Below, piece by piece: positions 18,090 through 26,870 of a stretch of DNA of 64,000 nucleotides (positions within the stretch are counted from its first letter, which is position 1; the number at the start of each line of letters is the position of its first letter). The notes beneath the pieces are model-generated. The model made no database searches, was not told the origin of the DNA, and saw only the letters and a list, made by a program, of their open reading frames with translations. The position numbers and the translations under genes are program-made. The stretch spans positions 62,001-126,000 of the forward strand of contig NZ_JACJTD010000011.1 of NCBI RefSeq assembly GCF_014698505.1. The letters are read 5' to 3'. Source of the stretch: Nostoc foliaceum FACHB-393 (lineage in GTDB: Bacteria > Cyanobacteriota > Cyanobacteriia > Cyanobacteriales > Nostocaceae).

Positions 18090-19643
18090 TTAGCTGGAAA
18101 GATCGTATGGAGAATCTGTATCAATACTTTCCAGTTTTGCGAGAATTTGAGGCTTAATCTTTTCGTACTCGCTTTTGAGTAAGCTTTTACTAATTTGCGG
18201 ATCGGCAGAGGATATCAATGTGTTGCTCATTGCGACCCACTCTTGCAGTCGTTGGCGCTGGGCAGAAGCGACGCTGGAAAGTGAGATATGGGTACAGCAA
18301 TTTGGTGTTTCTCGGGCAAAGAATAAAAGGCGGTAGCAACCTGTGTGCTGTAGTAACCGGGCAATTTCTTGACCAAGACTGGTTTTGAGATCAAGGTAGT
18401 AAGGTAACCATTTAGCGCCATGTTTGCGGTTGTAGATGACAGTAATCCATAGCAGCATAGGATGGGGAATAGAGATAAAAAGAAATTGGTTATAACGGGT
18501 ACAGAGTAAGCGCTTTTGAATTTCCTCTTGCGGTAGCATTACCCACAGAGCTGGGAAAAGCTCCCCATTACTATTAATGGGCTGGGGAAACACAATATCG
18601 GCAACTGGTTTATTTTGGGGCCAGGAAATGGCACGAGCGATTTCATCGTTTGACCAGGATGCCCGCAAATCGGCTTTTGTCTTTTGTTCAAGCTCAGTAC
18701 TCGCTGTAGTAGTAGGAACTAGGGCATGGCTGTCTTGCTTAGTTTTGCGTGAATGCTCAGGCTTTTCTAGAGATGCTAAAACTCTGAGAATTTCAGTGAT
18801 ACTTTGGGGGCGATCGCGTGCTACTTTAGCTAGACAACTCATCACCAAATTTTCGATTTCTTTTGGTAGCTCTAATCCGGGCGCAACCTCAGCAAAAGAA
18901 CGTGGTTTTTGATAGTGATGTGTTTTATACCATGCTCCAAAAGAGTGAGTTGGTGCCACCAGTGGCATTTTGCCTGTGAGCATCTCAAACATCATGACAC
19001 CCAAACTATAAATATCAGCACGGTTGTCTAATTCTTTACCCTCCATCTGTTCAGGAGAAGAATAAGCCAATGTCCCCAAATAGAATTTTGTATGGTCGCC
19101 ATCTGACTGTAATAACTTAGCAATACCAAAATCTAGAACCTTGACCAATTCTCCGAAACTGGGGTCTTGAATCACCAGCATATTACTTGGCTTGACATCA
19201 CGATGGATAATTGGGCAAATATTACCCTCAACTGGGATGCCATCATGAGCACACTGTAACCCCAGGCTGAGTTGACGCGCCATACTCAGGAATCTTGGTA
19301 AAGGCAGTCGTTGCTTACGAATAATATTGTTCAGGCTTTGTCCTTGTAGGTATTCCATGACGTAGAACGGGGTGTTATTGTCATCTACGCCATAGTCCAT
19401 GACTCGGACAATGTGGATGCTTTTTTGCCCTAGTAAAGCACAGGTTTTTGCTTCTCGCTCAAAGCGGTCTTGCAATCGCATCTTTTCATTTTGGATTGAT
19501 AGAGCGAGAAACTTAACCGCAACAGGTACACCTCCCAACAAAGTATCTTTAGCACGATAAACTCGACCCATTGCTCCAGTACCGATTAACTCCTGGAGTT
19601 GGTAGCGTTTGCTGAGTAAGCGACCAATATTGGGGTCTGACAT
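18090..19643 (-). CDS. Serine/threonine protein kinase with an unassigned C-terminal domain
   Basis: Residues 1-290 form a Hanks-type (PknB-like) kinase: GTGAMGRVYRAKD P-loop, VAVKFL Lys, IIHRDVKPSNML catalytic loop, VLDFGIAKL, GTLAYSSPEQM and DIYSLGVMMFEMLTGK. Residues about 330-517 are a domain I do not recognise, with DIVFPQPINSNGELFPALWV, YNRKHGAKWLPYYLD and a C-terminal KPQILAKLESID. There is no transmembrane helix, PASTA or WD40 repeat, so it should be soluble. The gene converges on nblA. Confidence 0.93.
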   Translation of the reverse strand: MSDPNIGRLLSKRYQLQELIGTGAMGRVYRAKDTLLGGVPVAVKFLALSIQNEKMRLQDRFEREAKTCALLGQKSIHIVRVMDYGVDDNNTPFYVMEYLQGQSLNNIIRKQRLPLPRFLSMARQLSLGLQCAHDGIPVEGNICPIIHRDVKPSNMLVIQDPSFGELVKVLDFGIAKLLQSDGDHTKFYLGTLAYSSPEQMEGKELDNRADIYSLGVMMFEMLTGKMPLVAPTHSFGAWYKTHHYQKPRSFAEVAPGLELPKEIENLVMSCLAKVARDRPQSITEILRVLASLEKPEHSRKTKQDSHALVPTTTASTELEQKTKADLRASWSNDEIARAISWPQNKPVADIVFPQPINSNGELFPALWVMLPQEEIQKRLLCTRYNQFLFISIPHPMLLWITVIYNRKHGAKWLPYYLDLKTSLGQEIARLLQHTGCYRLLFFARETPNCCTHISLSSVASAQRQRLQEWVAMSNTLISSADPQISKSLLKSEYEKIKPQILAKLESIDTDSPYDLSS

Positions 19644-20653
19644 AGAGAATTTGAATCCAAAAGCAGGTTGTAAATGTTTGGGAGATAAGGTGCATTCAAA
19701 CTGATATCTGAATTATTGCGCCCAGAAATGACTTTCTAGGCTCGTACCGCAAGGCACAAATAGAAGATAAAAGCTAAAAAGCTTAGAGGCTGGGCTTTTT
19801 GGCGATTTACAATCGTTGGTATATTTACGCAGTGCTGTACTGGCTTTTTTCAGTCCTCTTTTAGAAGATTGAAACCATTCTCTGGCAGTTTGCAACCGAG
19901 ACGGTGAAAAGAACTGATGCAACATGTCAGATCAAACAAGCAGAACGGGTAGATTTATAATGACGCTTTGTACCATTTTGCTACTTTCATTGTGGTGTAA
20001 TTTTAGTTTGCCCAATTTTGACTAAATAGATAACTCTAGGATCTGCCAAAAACCTTAATTAGGTAGCATCACACTCACAACAGAGTTCTAAGAACTGTGT
20101 AATGAGTGCGGAGTTTTAAATATCAATAAAGCCTGAGGAGCCAAAACAAAGCTGTTCTGGACATGATTCTATAAGCTGCAAGCCCTCAGGGCAGCCGCAT
20201 CATGTCAATAAACAAAGTCTATTGATAATAAACTTAAACATGATGTCATTAACTTTTGCTTGTTGCGAAAATTTGAGGCGTTGGCGTCGCCTGCCGCAGG
20301 CATCGCTTTGGGGCTTAAAAAATAATCAAAGGCGAAATCCTGATTTTTTCGTTGGTTCTTAACCTTCCTTGTGATCAAGAGTAATTTAGATGCGTTTGCC
20401 CTGTGCAAGCCCTCATACTTCGTAAATAATGCTTTAGCTTAGTATTTATAACTTTTAGTCTTAGTGGGTAATGACCCACCACTAAAGTTTTGCTTGATTA
20501 GTAGTTTCCTCGTGTCCCCAGTAAGACTGTTGTCTACCTTTGTTTTGTAAGTAGGGAGCATGACAGATACTTATTGCTTGAACAGCTTTTTAAGCTTCGG
20601 GCTGATTCTTACTACGTAAGGATGTATTATTTATTGATAAAACTGTGATAGTA
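19644..20653. other. One-kilobase intergenic region
   Basis: No convincing gene. A 70-codon reverse frame at 19713-19925 has no recognisable family. At 20160-20206 GACATGAT and ATCATGTC bracket an inner CTGC...GCAG hairpin, forming a compact 47-base structure. A repeat fragment GCGTCGCCTGCCGCAGGC lies at about 20284-20301. Confidence 0.5.
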
Positions 20654-21667
20654 CTAATTGGTAGTTTTTCGTTTTTTCTGTAGGTTATAAGAAATGTCAA
20701 AAACTGATTTATTACCCATCACATAGTATTGAATTCGACGTTCGATAATATTCTTAAATCTAGAAGTAAAACCATAAAAAAAGTACGGGTTTTTCGTCAT
20801 TTCTGTTAATGCTGTTAACCATTTTCCTTGTTTGATAGGGACTACAACTTTAAAGTAAGCTAGATTTTTTTTATAGACTGCAAGATTATAAGACAGGGCA
20901 CGCATTAAAGCTGGATTTTTTTGCACATCCTCTTGTTGCATGAAAGAATTAGTAGCTCTCAAGTATTGATCTAGACGTGGTAATGGGCTTTGATATACAA
21001 GAGAACCAGGGCGTGAACGGTAGAAATAATAGGGTTTTGGTTCAATGAAAAAGCGAGCTCCTTTGATTAAGCATTTCATATCAAGCCAAAAATCTTGTCC
21101 CATCCTGATGGCTTCATCGTACTCGATGCCATGCTTAACCAGAAATTCTCGTTTGAATAGAGGCTTGCTTAAACCAAGATGCAACCCTGGTTGTCCATAG
21201 ATATCAGTTTCCACAAAATAAACGATATCTATTTGGAGAATTTTATCTATATGTTCTTCACTTTCTTGAATCAATGTACTCCAAGGAGATGTTTCACCAT
21301 CCTTGATTAAATAAAGATCGTCAGCAATCATGTCTGCATTTATTTCATTTGCCAATGACACAAGCTTGGACAATCTTTCGGGAGCATACCAATCATCTGA
21401 ATCAAGTACAGCAATCCATTCCCCTTGTGCTGCTCTAAGAGCACAATTACGCGCAGCCGCAGCCCCAAGGTTTTGTTGATTAACTATTACTTTGAGACGT
21501 TGGTCTGTAAAAATTTTAGCTACTTCTACAGTTTTATCAGTTGAACCATCATCGACTATGATAACTTCAATATCTGTGAGCGTTTGTTCTAATGCTGACT
21601 CTATTGCCTTCGCAATATAAGCTTCAGTATTGTAAGCAGGGATAATGACAGATACTTTAGGATTCAT
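20654..21667 (-). CDS. Family 2 glycosyltransferase
   Basis: The 337-residue protein has a GT-A fold family 2 N-terminal domain: VSVIIPAYNTEAYIAKAIES, IIVDDGSTDKTVEVA, NLGAAAARNCALRAAQGEW and VLDSDDWYAPERL with the DxD-type metal site. The C-terminal part (GQDFWLDMKCLIKGARFFIE, YYFYRSRPGSLV) is typical of polysaccharide synthesis members. No membrane anchor is evident. The acceptor is unknown and no other sugar genes are adjacent, so this is an isolated glycosyltransferase. Confidence 0.9.
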   Translation of the reverse strand: MNPKVSVIIPAYNTEAYIAKAIESALEQTLTDIEVIIVDDGSTDKTVEVAKIFTDQRLKVIVNQQNLGAAAARNCALRAAQGEWIAVLDSDDWYAPERLSKLVSLANEINADMIADDLYLIKDGETSPWSTLIQESEEHIDKILQIDIVYFVETDIYGQPGLHLGLSKPLFKREFLVKHGIEYDEAIRMGQDFWLDMKCLIKGARFFIEPKPYYFYRSRPGSLVYQSPLPRLDQYLRATNSFMQQEDVQKNPALMRALSYNLAVYKKNLAYFKVVVPIKQGKWLTALTEMTKNPYFFYGFTSRFKNIIERRIQYYVMGNKSVFDISYNLQKKRKTTN

Positions 21668-21882
21668 GAAAATGGACTCCAGACTACACGGTTCGGTAAA
21701 AATACTAAAAGTTACTAAAAGTCTGATAATAATTTGATAATTTCTTTTTTAGTATACAACTCAGTAGGTAAGTAAGAATAAATGATCACTCATTAAGGTC
21801 AGGCATAAGACATTGGACATCAGGAAACCAGTGCGTTGTCAGAGTTGTTTGATCGGCAGAAACACAGTTGACTGCGCTGTCT

Positions 21883-22329
21883 TTAGGTTGACTGACGTTC
21901 TAGGCTAGCTTCCATTGTGTTAGTTAAAAAATGACCAGCCAAGATGCCACTACTGAGGTAGTATGTATCTTCCGAAATCCGATGCAGGGTTTCAAAGCCA
22001 CTACGACGCTGACGATCGCCTATTACCCAGTAACGTTGCACAATAGTATCTAAACCAATCCAGCCTTCACCTTCAACTTGCCCCAAAATATTATGTTGCA
22101 GTAAAAAAGTATACTGGCGCTCTCCTTCATGCAGCCGCCCCTTGTATTGCAGAGAGATTTCTGAGCGATCGCTACCTGGGAATATCAGCTTTGTAGCCAT
22201 AGTGAACCAGTTATCTCGATTCCAAGCTACCAAGGTCATACCCTTGACGCTGATTGGCATACCATTTCGTTCTAGCCAATTTCCTTGCATTGCCCAGCGT
22301 CCTGGTTCCAATAAAAAAGTATGAGCCAC
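21883..22329 (-). CDS. Conserved hypothetical protein, 148 aa
   Basis: I do not recognise a named domain. The protein is rich in aromatic and beta-prone segments (PGRWAMQGNWLERNGMPI, GWIGLDTIVQRYWVIGD, TYYLSSGILAGHFLTNTMEA), which suggests a small beta-barrel, lipocalin-like fold. It has no signal peptide or membrane helix. It lies downstream of anmK in the same direction with about 87 bases between, so joint transcription is possible. Confidence 0.7.
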   Translation of the reverse strand: MAHTFLLEPGRWAMQGNWLERNGMPISVKGMTLVAWNRDNWFTMATKLIFPGSDRSEISLQYKGRLHEGERQYTFLLQHNILGQVEGEGWIGLDTIVQRYWVIGDRQRRSGFETLHRISEDTYYLSSGILAGHFLTNTMEASLERQST

Positions 22330-22394
22330 CTTCTATATTCCCTGTCTTGATCGAGTGCCGCCAAGACTACAGTTATAGCAGTGCCGAGTCGTGA

Positions 22395-22430
22395 GTGCTG
22401 AGTTAGGAGTTAGAAGTTAGAAGTTAGGAA
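22395..22430. repeat. Tandem TTAGGAG/TTAGAAG heptamers at the 3' end of anmK
   Basis: AGTTAGGAGTTAGAAGTTAG heptamers run up to and into the anmK stop codon region. The last 15 or so codons of anmK are themselves of this repeat-like composition. Confidence 0.75.
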
Positions 22431-23736
22431 TTCTTCCCTTACTCTCCCACTCCCTACTCAGTACTGAGTCCTGACCTTGGTGAATTTCTCCCAAAAGCAC
22501 TTCTTGAGGTGCTCCTGTAGCAGTAGGTAGGTTGCCAGGAATACCCAAATGTCGCCAGTAGGCTAAAACTGCAAAGGCGATCGCTTCTTTAAAATCTGCA
22601 CTCAAACCGACTTCATCTGTAGTCGAAACTGGTATTGATGCCAACAACAACTGTAATCTTTGTTTCAAATAGAGATTGCGACTACCACCGCCACATAATA
22701 GTACCCGCTGTGGCATTTCCGGCAAAAAAGTGCGGTAACTATGAACAATTGAAGCCGCTGTAAGTTCTGTGAGAGTTGCCAGTATGTCGGCAGCATTGAG
22801 TTGGTATGCTTGGGCATCTTTTAAACACTGATGTATGTAAGTCACACCAAATAACTCTCGACCTGTAGATTTGGGTGGCGGTAGATGAAAATAGTTTTGG
22901 TTAAGCCATTGTTCTACCAATGGATGACAAGGAGTACCACTCGCTGCCCAATTGCCATCTTCATCGTAAGTTTTAGTACCAGCGCTTAAATGCTCTACCG
23001 CCAGATCCAATAGACTATTTCCTGGGCCAGTATCCCAAGCACGAATTTTTGAGAGCCAGTTGCCATAACGAGGCGGAATATAAGCGACATTACCAATACC
23101 ACCAATGTTTTGAATACAACGGCCCTCTTGAGGGTGACTGAGTAAATAGGCATCTACTCTCGGCACGAGAGGCGCACCATGACCACCAATAGCGATATCA
23201 GCAACGCGGAAGTTGCTCACAGTTGTAATGCCCGTAAGATGGGCAATTAATTCACCGCGCCCTAATTGCAGACTGTAACCTAGTGGGAAGTGGGCAGAGA
23301 CGCGATTAATCGCGTCTGTACTAGGAAGTGGGGAGTCAGGAGTAGTTTTTTTCCCTATTCCCCTATCCGCAGGTGGTCGATGATAAACCGTCTGACCATG
23401 AGAGCCAATGATAGTAGCTGGCTGATGACCAATTTGAATATTTTGGGCTGCTTGGGCAAAGACTTGAGCGATCGCATCATCTATTTCTGCCAATTCTGGC
23501 ATTGATATGGCAACGCCTGCACCAATTGCCAATATTTTTTCTCTGAGTCCGGCTGGATAGGGATACGTTGCCCCGGTGAGCAACTCAATTTTGAGATCCA
23601 ATTCTGTACCGGAAATCTCTACCAACGCAGCGTCTATGCCATCTACGGATGTGCCACTAATTAAACCGATAACGCGAGTAGGGACGGCAGGTTCTTCAGT
23701 CGGATGCATTGACAAAGATTCTTTTGTTGATTGCAA
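22417..23736 (-). CDS. anmK: Anhydro-N-acetylmuramic acid kinase
   Basis: AnmK phosphorylates anhydroMurNAc released by peptidoglycan turnover, giving MurNAc-6-phosphate. Motifs: [18 protein letters not shown] (ATP site and catalytic Asp), [34 protein letters not shown] and [14 protein letters not shown]. The protein is 439 residues, about 50 longer than usual. Part of the excess is an in-frame palindromic repeat at about 23285-23370 (encoding [20 protein letters not shown]), and the last 15 or so residues come from low-complexity repeat DNA. Whether this enzyme is fully active is untested. Confidence 0.93.
   Translation of the reverse strand: MQSTKESLSMHPTEEPAVPTRVIGLISGTSVDGIDAALVEISGTELDLKIELLTGATYPYPAGLREKILAIGAGVAISMPELAEIDDAIAQVFAQAAQNIQIGHQPATIIGSHGQTVYHRPPADRGIGKKTTPDSPLPSTDAINRVSAHFPLGYSLQLGRGELIAHLTGITTVSNFRVADIAIGGHGAPLVPRVDAYLLSHPQEGRCIQNIGGIGNVAYIPPRYGNWLSKIRAWDTGPGNSLLDLAVEHLSAGTKTYDEDGNWAASGTPCHPLVEQWLNQNYFHLPPPKSTGRELFGVTYIHQCLKDAQAYQLNAADILATLTELTAASIVHSYRTFLPEMPQRVLLCGGGSRNLYLKQRLQLLLASIPVSTTDEVGLSADFKEAIAFAVLAYWRHLGIPGNLPTATGAPQEVLLGEIHQGQDSVLSREWESKGRIPNF
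23298..23317. repeat. 20-bp perfect palindrome inside anmK
   Basis: AGACGCGATTAATCGCGTCT is a perfect palindrome lying in frame in anmK. A related palindrome, GAGACGCGATGAATCGCCGT plus CTCT, occurs between genes at 55042-55066, which marks both as members of a dispersed repeat family. Confidence 0.85.
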
Positions 23737-24190
23737 GAGGTAGTTTAATTCATGTTACTACCCATGTCAAAAAAACTCAGGTGGCATAGTTGAGTGGAGA
23801 AAAATGATGTAGGTAGAGCAAGGGAAGAATCTCAAAACCAATAACAATCACCACGAATCTATTTCTATTTATCAGGCAGGCAGGGTTATCTGTTAACTTT
23901 ATTAATCCTTAGTAAGGACAATATCCAAAGATACAAATTCTTGATATATGGTCAAGCTTTGCAACTTTTTTATCTTCAGATAAAGAACAAATACTCCATC
24001 CACTTTTTCGAGAAGTAAAAATACTTATTTAGCATCGAGAAAAGAGCCAAATATTTACCCAATATATGGATTTATCGGCAAAGACAAATCCAGTAATTTC
24101 ATCCTGTTGTTTCTCCTGCAAGCCATTACATAATGAATTCAAGTCGCACAACGAATTTATCAACAAATAAAAATACAGAATCTCAAAATT
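23737..24190. other. Intergenic region between divergent anmK and the PEP-CTERM gene
   Basis: AT-rich, presumably containing the two divergent promoters. No open frame, repeat or clear operator was seen. Confidence 0.5.
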
Positions 24191-24937
24191 ATGTCTCTTA
24201 AAAAAATTGCTTGCATCGCTGCTCTATCTTTATCTGCAATCTCCTCATTTATATATGCAGGTTCTGCCCAGGCTATTTCCTTCCAGGTGACTACAGGGAT
24301 TGCAGGCCCCAATGGAGAAACGAACCAAGGTGCTTTTTCTGAGTTTACTCAGCTTCCCGGTACGACAACTGTTGACTTCAATAATGGTCAAGCACCAACC
24401 ACTGGTTTCGCTAAGTACTCATTTGAAACTGGTCAAAACAGCAGTGTAAGGTCAGATGTATGGGCACCTGCCGGAGCAAACGGTGAGGTCAATGATGGTA
24501 AGTATTTGGCAGTTTTCAATGGTGATAAAGTCACAATTAATCTTGAAAGTTCCCTCAATTATTTTGGTATTGACTGGGGAGCTATCAGTGCCAGTAACAT
24601 TTTTTCATTCTACAATGGCGATACTCTGATCCAATCATTTACAACTGAGGATGTGAACCCAGTTGCTCCAGTTCATGCATCACAGCATGGTGGTGAAGGA
24701 AATGGCTTCCTTCACTTCTACTCAGATAGTAGCAATGATATTTTCAACAAGATTGTCATTACCCAAGCTGGTGGTGGTGGATTTGAAAGCGATAACCATT
24801 CTTTCCATCTAGGAACTGACAGATTTACAGGTTTTGACCCTAAAGCTGTTCCTGAGCCTAGTATTACCTTAGGTATGCTGGCTGTAGGTGGTATGTTTCT
24901 ACGCAAGCGCAAGAACAAGAAGTTGCAAAGTGTCTAG
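24191..24937 (+). CDS. Secreted PEP-CTERM protein
   Basis: The 248-residue protein has a signal peptide (KKIACIAALSLSAISSFIYA, cleavage near AQA-IS). At the C terminus it carries the PEP-CTERM sorting signal: VPEPSITLG, a short hydrophobic stretch, then the basic FLRKRKNKK tail. The middle is a beta-rich extracellular domain (NYFGIDWGAISASNIFSFYN) of the type often seen in cyanobacterial PEP-CTERM proteins. It is expected to be processed by an exosortase and exported to the surface or matrix. A strong terminator follows at 25057. Confidence 0.88.
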   Translation: MSLKKIACIAALSLSAISSFIYAGSAQAISFQVTTGIAGPNGETNQGAFSEFTQLPGTTTVDFNNGQAPTTGFAKYSFETGQNSSVRSDVWAPAGANGEVNDGKYLAVFNGDKVTINLESSLNYFGIDWGAISASNIFSFYNGDTLIQSFTTEDVNPVAPVHASQHGGEGNGFLHFYSDSSNDIFNKIVITQAGGGGFESDNHSFHLGTDRFTGFDPKAVPEPSITLGMLAVGGMFLRKRKNKKLQSV

Positions 24938-25328
24938 ATAAACTCATTAAATATATCAATCCTAGGTCAGTAAGATTTTCCTGATTTTCTCTACACATAC
25001 TCCCAGACTGTATAAGGATTTCAGAACTTCCGATGACAATTCAATATTAAAGACAAATTAGGGAGAGCTTACTTAGGTAAGCTCTCCCTAATCTTTTTGC
25101 GATTTATGATCGCCCTTCTCCTACAGTCAACACAACGCATAGCAAGCTTTCAAAGTCAGAGTACATCCAAGGCAGCTTAAGGGCAGTCTTGCTAGAAGAA
25201 AGAAAAGTTGTTAAAAAAGCCTTAAATAATACTCACAGAAGAAATAAAAGGAAAAAGTTTACAGAAAACCCACCTTCTCAGAATCGATATGATAGAAAAG
25301 TAGATAAAACTTAAAAAATATTTATCGA
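24938..25328. other. Intergenic region with terminator and AT-rich leader
   Basis: Apart from the terminator at 25057-25098 it is AT-rich DNA preceding the transporter gene. No gene is seen. Confidence 0.5.
25057..25098 (+). terminator. Strong terminator after the PEP-CTERM gene
   Basis: ATTAGGGAGAGCTTAC and GTAAGCTCTCCCTAAT form a perfect 16-bp stem with a four-base loop, followed by CTTTTT. Confidence 0.9.
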
Positions 25329-26744
25329 ATGGTGCTTCAATCATCTGGCTTGTCCAAGGTCAAAGATTCATTAACACAAAAAATCTTTTTGGGTAATGAA
25401 CCCAATGCAGAGTTAATTGCAATTCTCACCGTTTATTTTGTCCAAGGAATTTTAGGGCTATCGCGTCTAGCCGTTAGCTTTTTCCTCAAAGATGAACTAC
25501 TGCTGAGTCCAGTCGAGGTATCGGCGCTATTGGGAATTGTTTTCCTACCTTGGATGATCAAGCCGGTGTTTGGTTTTATCTCTGATGGCTTGCCTATATT
25601 TGGCTATCGTCGGCGTCCTTACTTGATTTTATCTGGGATATTGGGAACTGCTTCCTGGGTAAGTCTGGCCACAATAGTTCATACTAGCTGGGCAGCTACG
25701 TTAGCGATCGCCCTTGGTTCTCTCTCCGTCGCCATGAGTGATGTGATAGTTGACTCGCTAGTTGTGGAACGGGCTAGAGGTGAATCGCAAGCAAAAGCCG
25801 GTTCATTACAATCGCTGTGTTGGAGTGCTTCTGCGATCGGAGGTTTAATAACAGCATACTTTAGCGGTCTGTTGCTGCAATACTTTACTACCCGTACTGT
25901 CTTTGGAATTACTGCCTTATTTCCTCTCATCGTCTCAGGGGTAGCTTGGTTAATTGCTGAGTCCCCCGTTAGCAAAGATGCTCAAGATATTAATCAGTCC
26001 AACTCTTTACCAATCAAACATCAACTGGGGCAGCTACGCCAAGCCATTAGCCAAAAAAGAATTTGGCTACCAACGGCGTTTATCTTCATCTGGCAAGCTA
26101 CCCCAAATGCTGACTCAGCCTTTTTCTACTTCTCTACCAACGAACTCCACTTTGAACCAGAATTTTTGGGGCGAGTGCACTTGGTGACAAGTTTCGCTTC
26201 TTTAGCGGGTGTTTGGATTTTTCAACGTTTCCTCAAAAGTATCCCTTTTCGCGTGATTTTTGCTTGGAGTACCGTCCTTTCGTCAATTTTGGGGATGACG
26301 ATGCTGTTGTTAGTGACTCACACAAACAGGCTACTGGGTATAGATGACCACTGGTTTAGTTTGGGTGATAGCCTGATTCTCACTGTGATGGGGAAAATTG
26401 CTTTTATGCAAGTGATGGTTCTAGCTGCAAGGCTTTGTCCCTCTGGTGTGGAAGCGACATTATTTGCCTTGTTAATGTCGGTGTTTAATTCAGCAGCAAC
26501 AGTTTCCCATGCTTTCGGGGCGTTAATCACCTATTGGCTAGGTATCACCGCAACGAACTTTGAGTCACTTTGGCTATTGGTGGTAATTACTAACCTCAGC
26601 ACGCTGTTACCCCTACCATTTATCAACTGGCTACCTGCTGCTGAAGAACAAACTGATACATCCAAAGATGGGGAACAAGCATTTTTGCCAGATTTGATGT
26701 CTGAGTTGGTACTGAGAGAACCAGAGTCGGAAATAGTGGAATAG
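25329..26744 (+). CDS. Folate/biopterin (BT1) family membrane transporter
   Basis: The 471-residue protein has about 12 transmembrane segments and the BT1/folate-biopterin transporter signature: YFVQGILGLSRLAVSFFLKD, PWMIKPVFGFISDGLPIFGY, RRRPYLILSGILG and SDVIVDSLVVERAR. Cyanobacterial and plastid members carry folates or pterins across the envelope. The substrate of this one is inferred from family only. The carotenoid oxygenase gene follows after 126 bases. Confidence 0.9.
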   Translation: MVLQSSGLSKVKDSLTQKIFLGNEPNAELIAILTVYFVQGILGLSRLAVSFFLKDELLLSPVEVSALLGIVFLPWMIKPVFGFISDGLPIFGYRRRPYLILSGILGTASWVSLATIVHTSWAATLAIALGSLSVAMSDVIVDSLVVERARGESQAKAGSLQSLCWSASAIGGLITAYFSGLLLQYFTTRTVFGITALFPLIVSGVAWLIAESPVSKDAQDINQSNSLPIKHQLGQLRQAISQKRIWLPTAFIFIWQATPNADSAFFYFSTNELHFEPEFLGRVHLVTSFASLAGVWIFQRFLKSIPFRVIFAWSTVLSSILGMTMLLLVTHTNRLLGIDDHWFSLGDSLILTVMGKIAFMQVMVLAARLCPSGVEATLFALLMSVFNSAATVSHAFGALITYWLGITATNFESLWLLVVITNLSTLLPLPFINWLPAAEEQTDTSKDGEQAFLPDLMSELVLREPESEIVE

Positions 26745-26870
26745 TGTAATAAATCTTATGCTAAGTCGAGGCAGTGCGCTGCCTTGGCAGCGTAGTAAAT
26801 AGGGTAGTAAAGTTGCAAAAATATTTTTAGCGGCTACATATTTTCGTCCAAGATAACAAAAACAAAGTAT

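Noticed and set aside
19713-19925. 70-codon reverse frame upstream of the Ser/Thr kinase
   Set aside because: No recognisable family and no good ribosome site.
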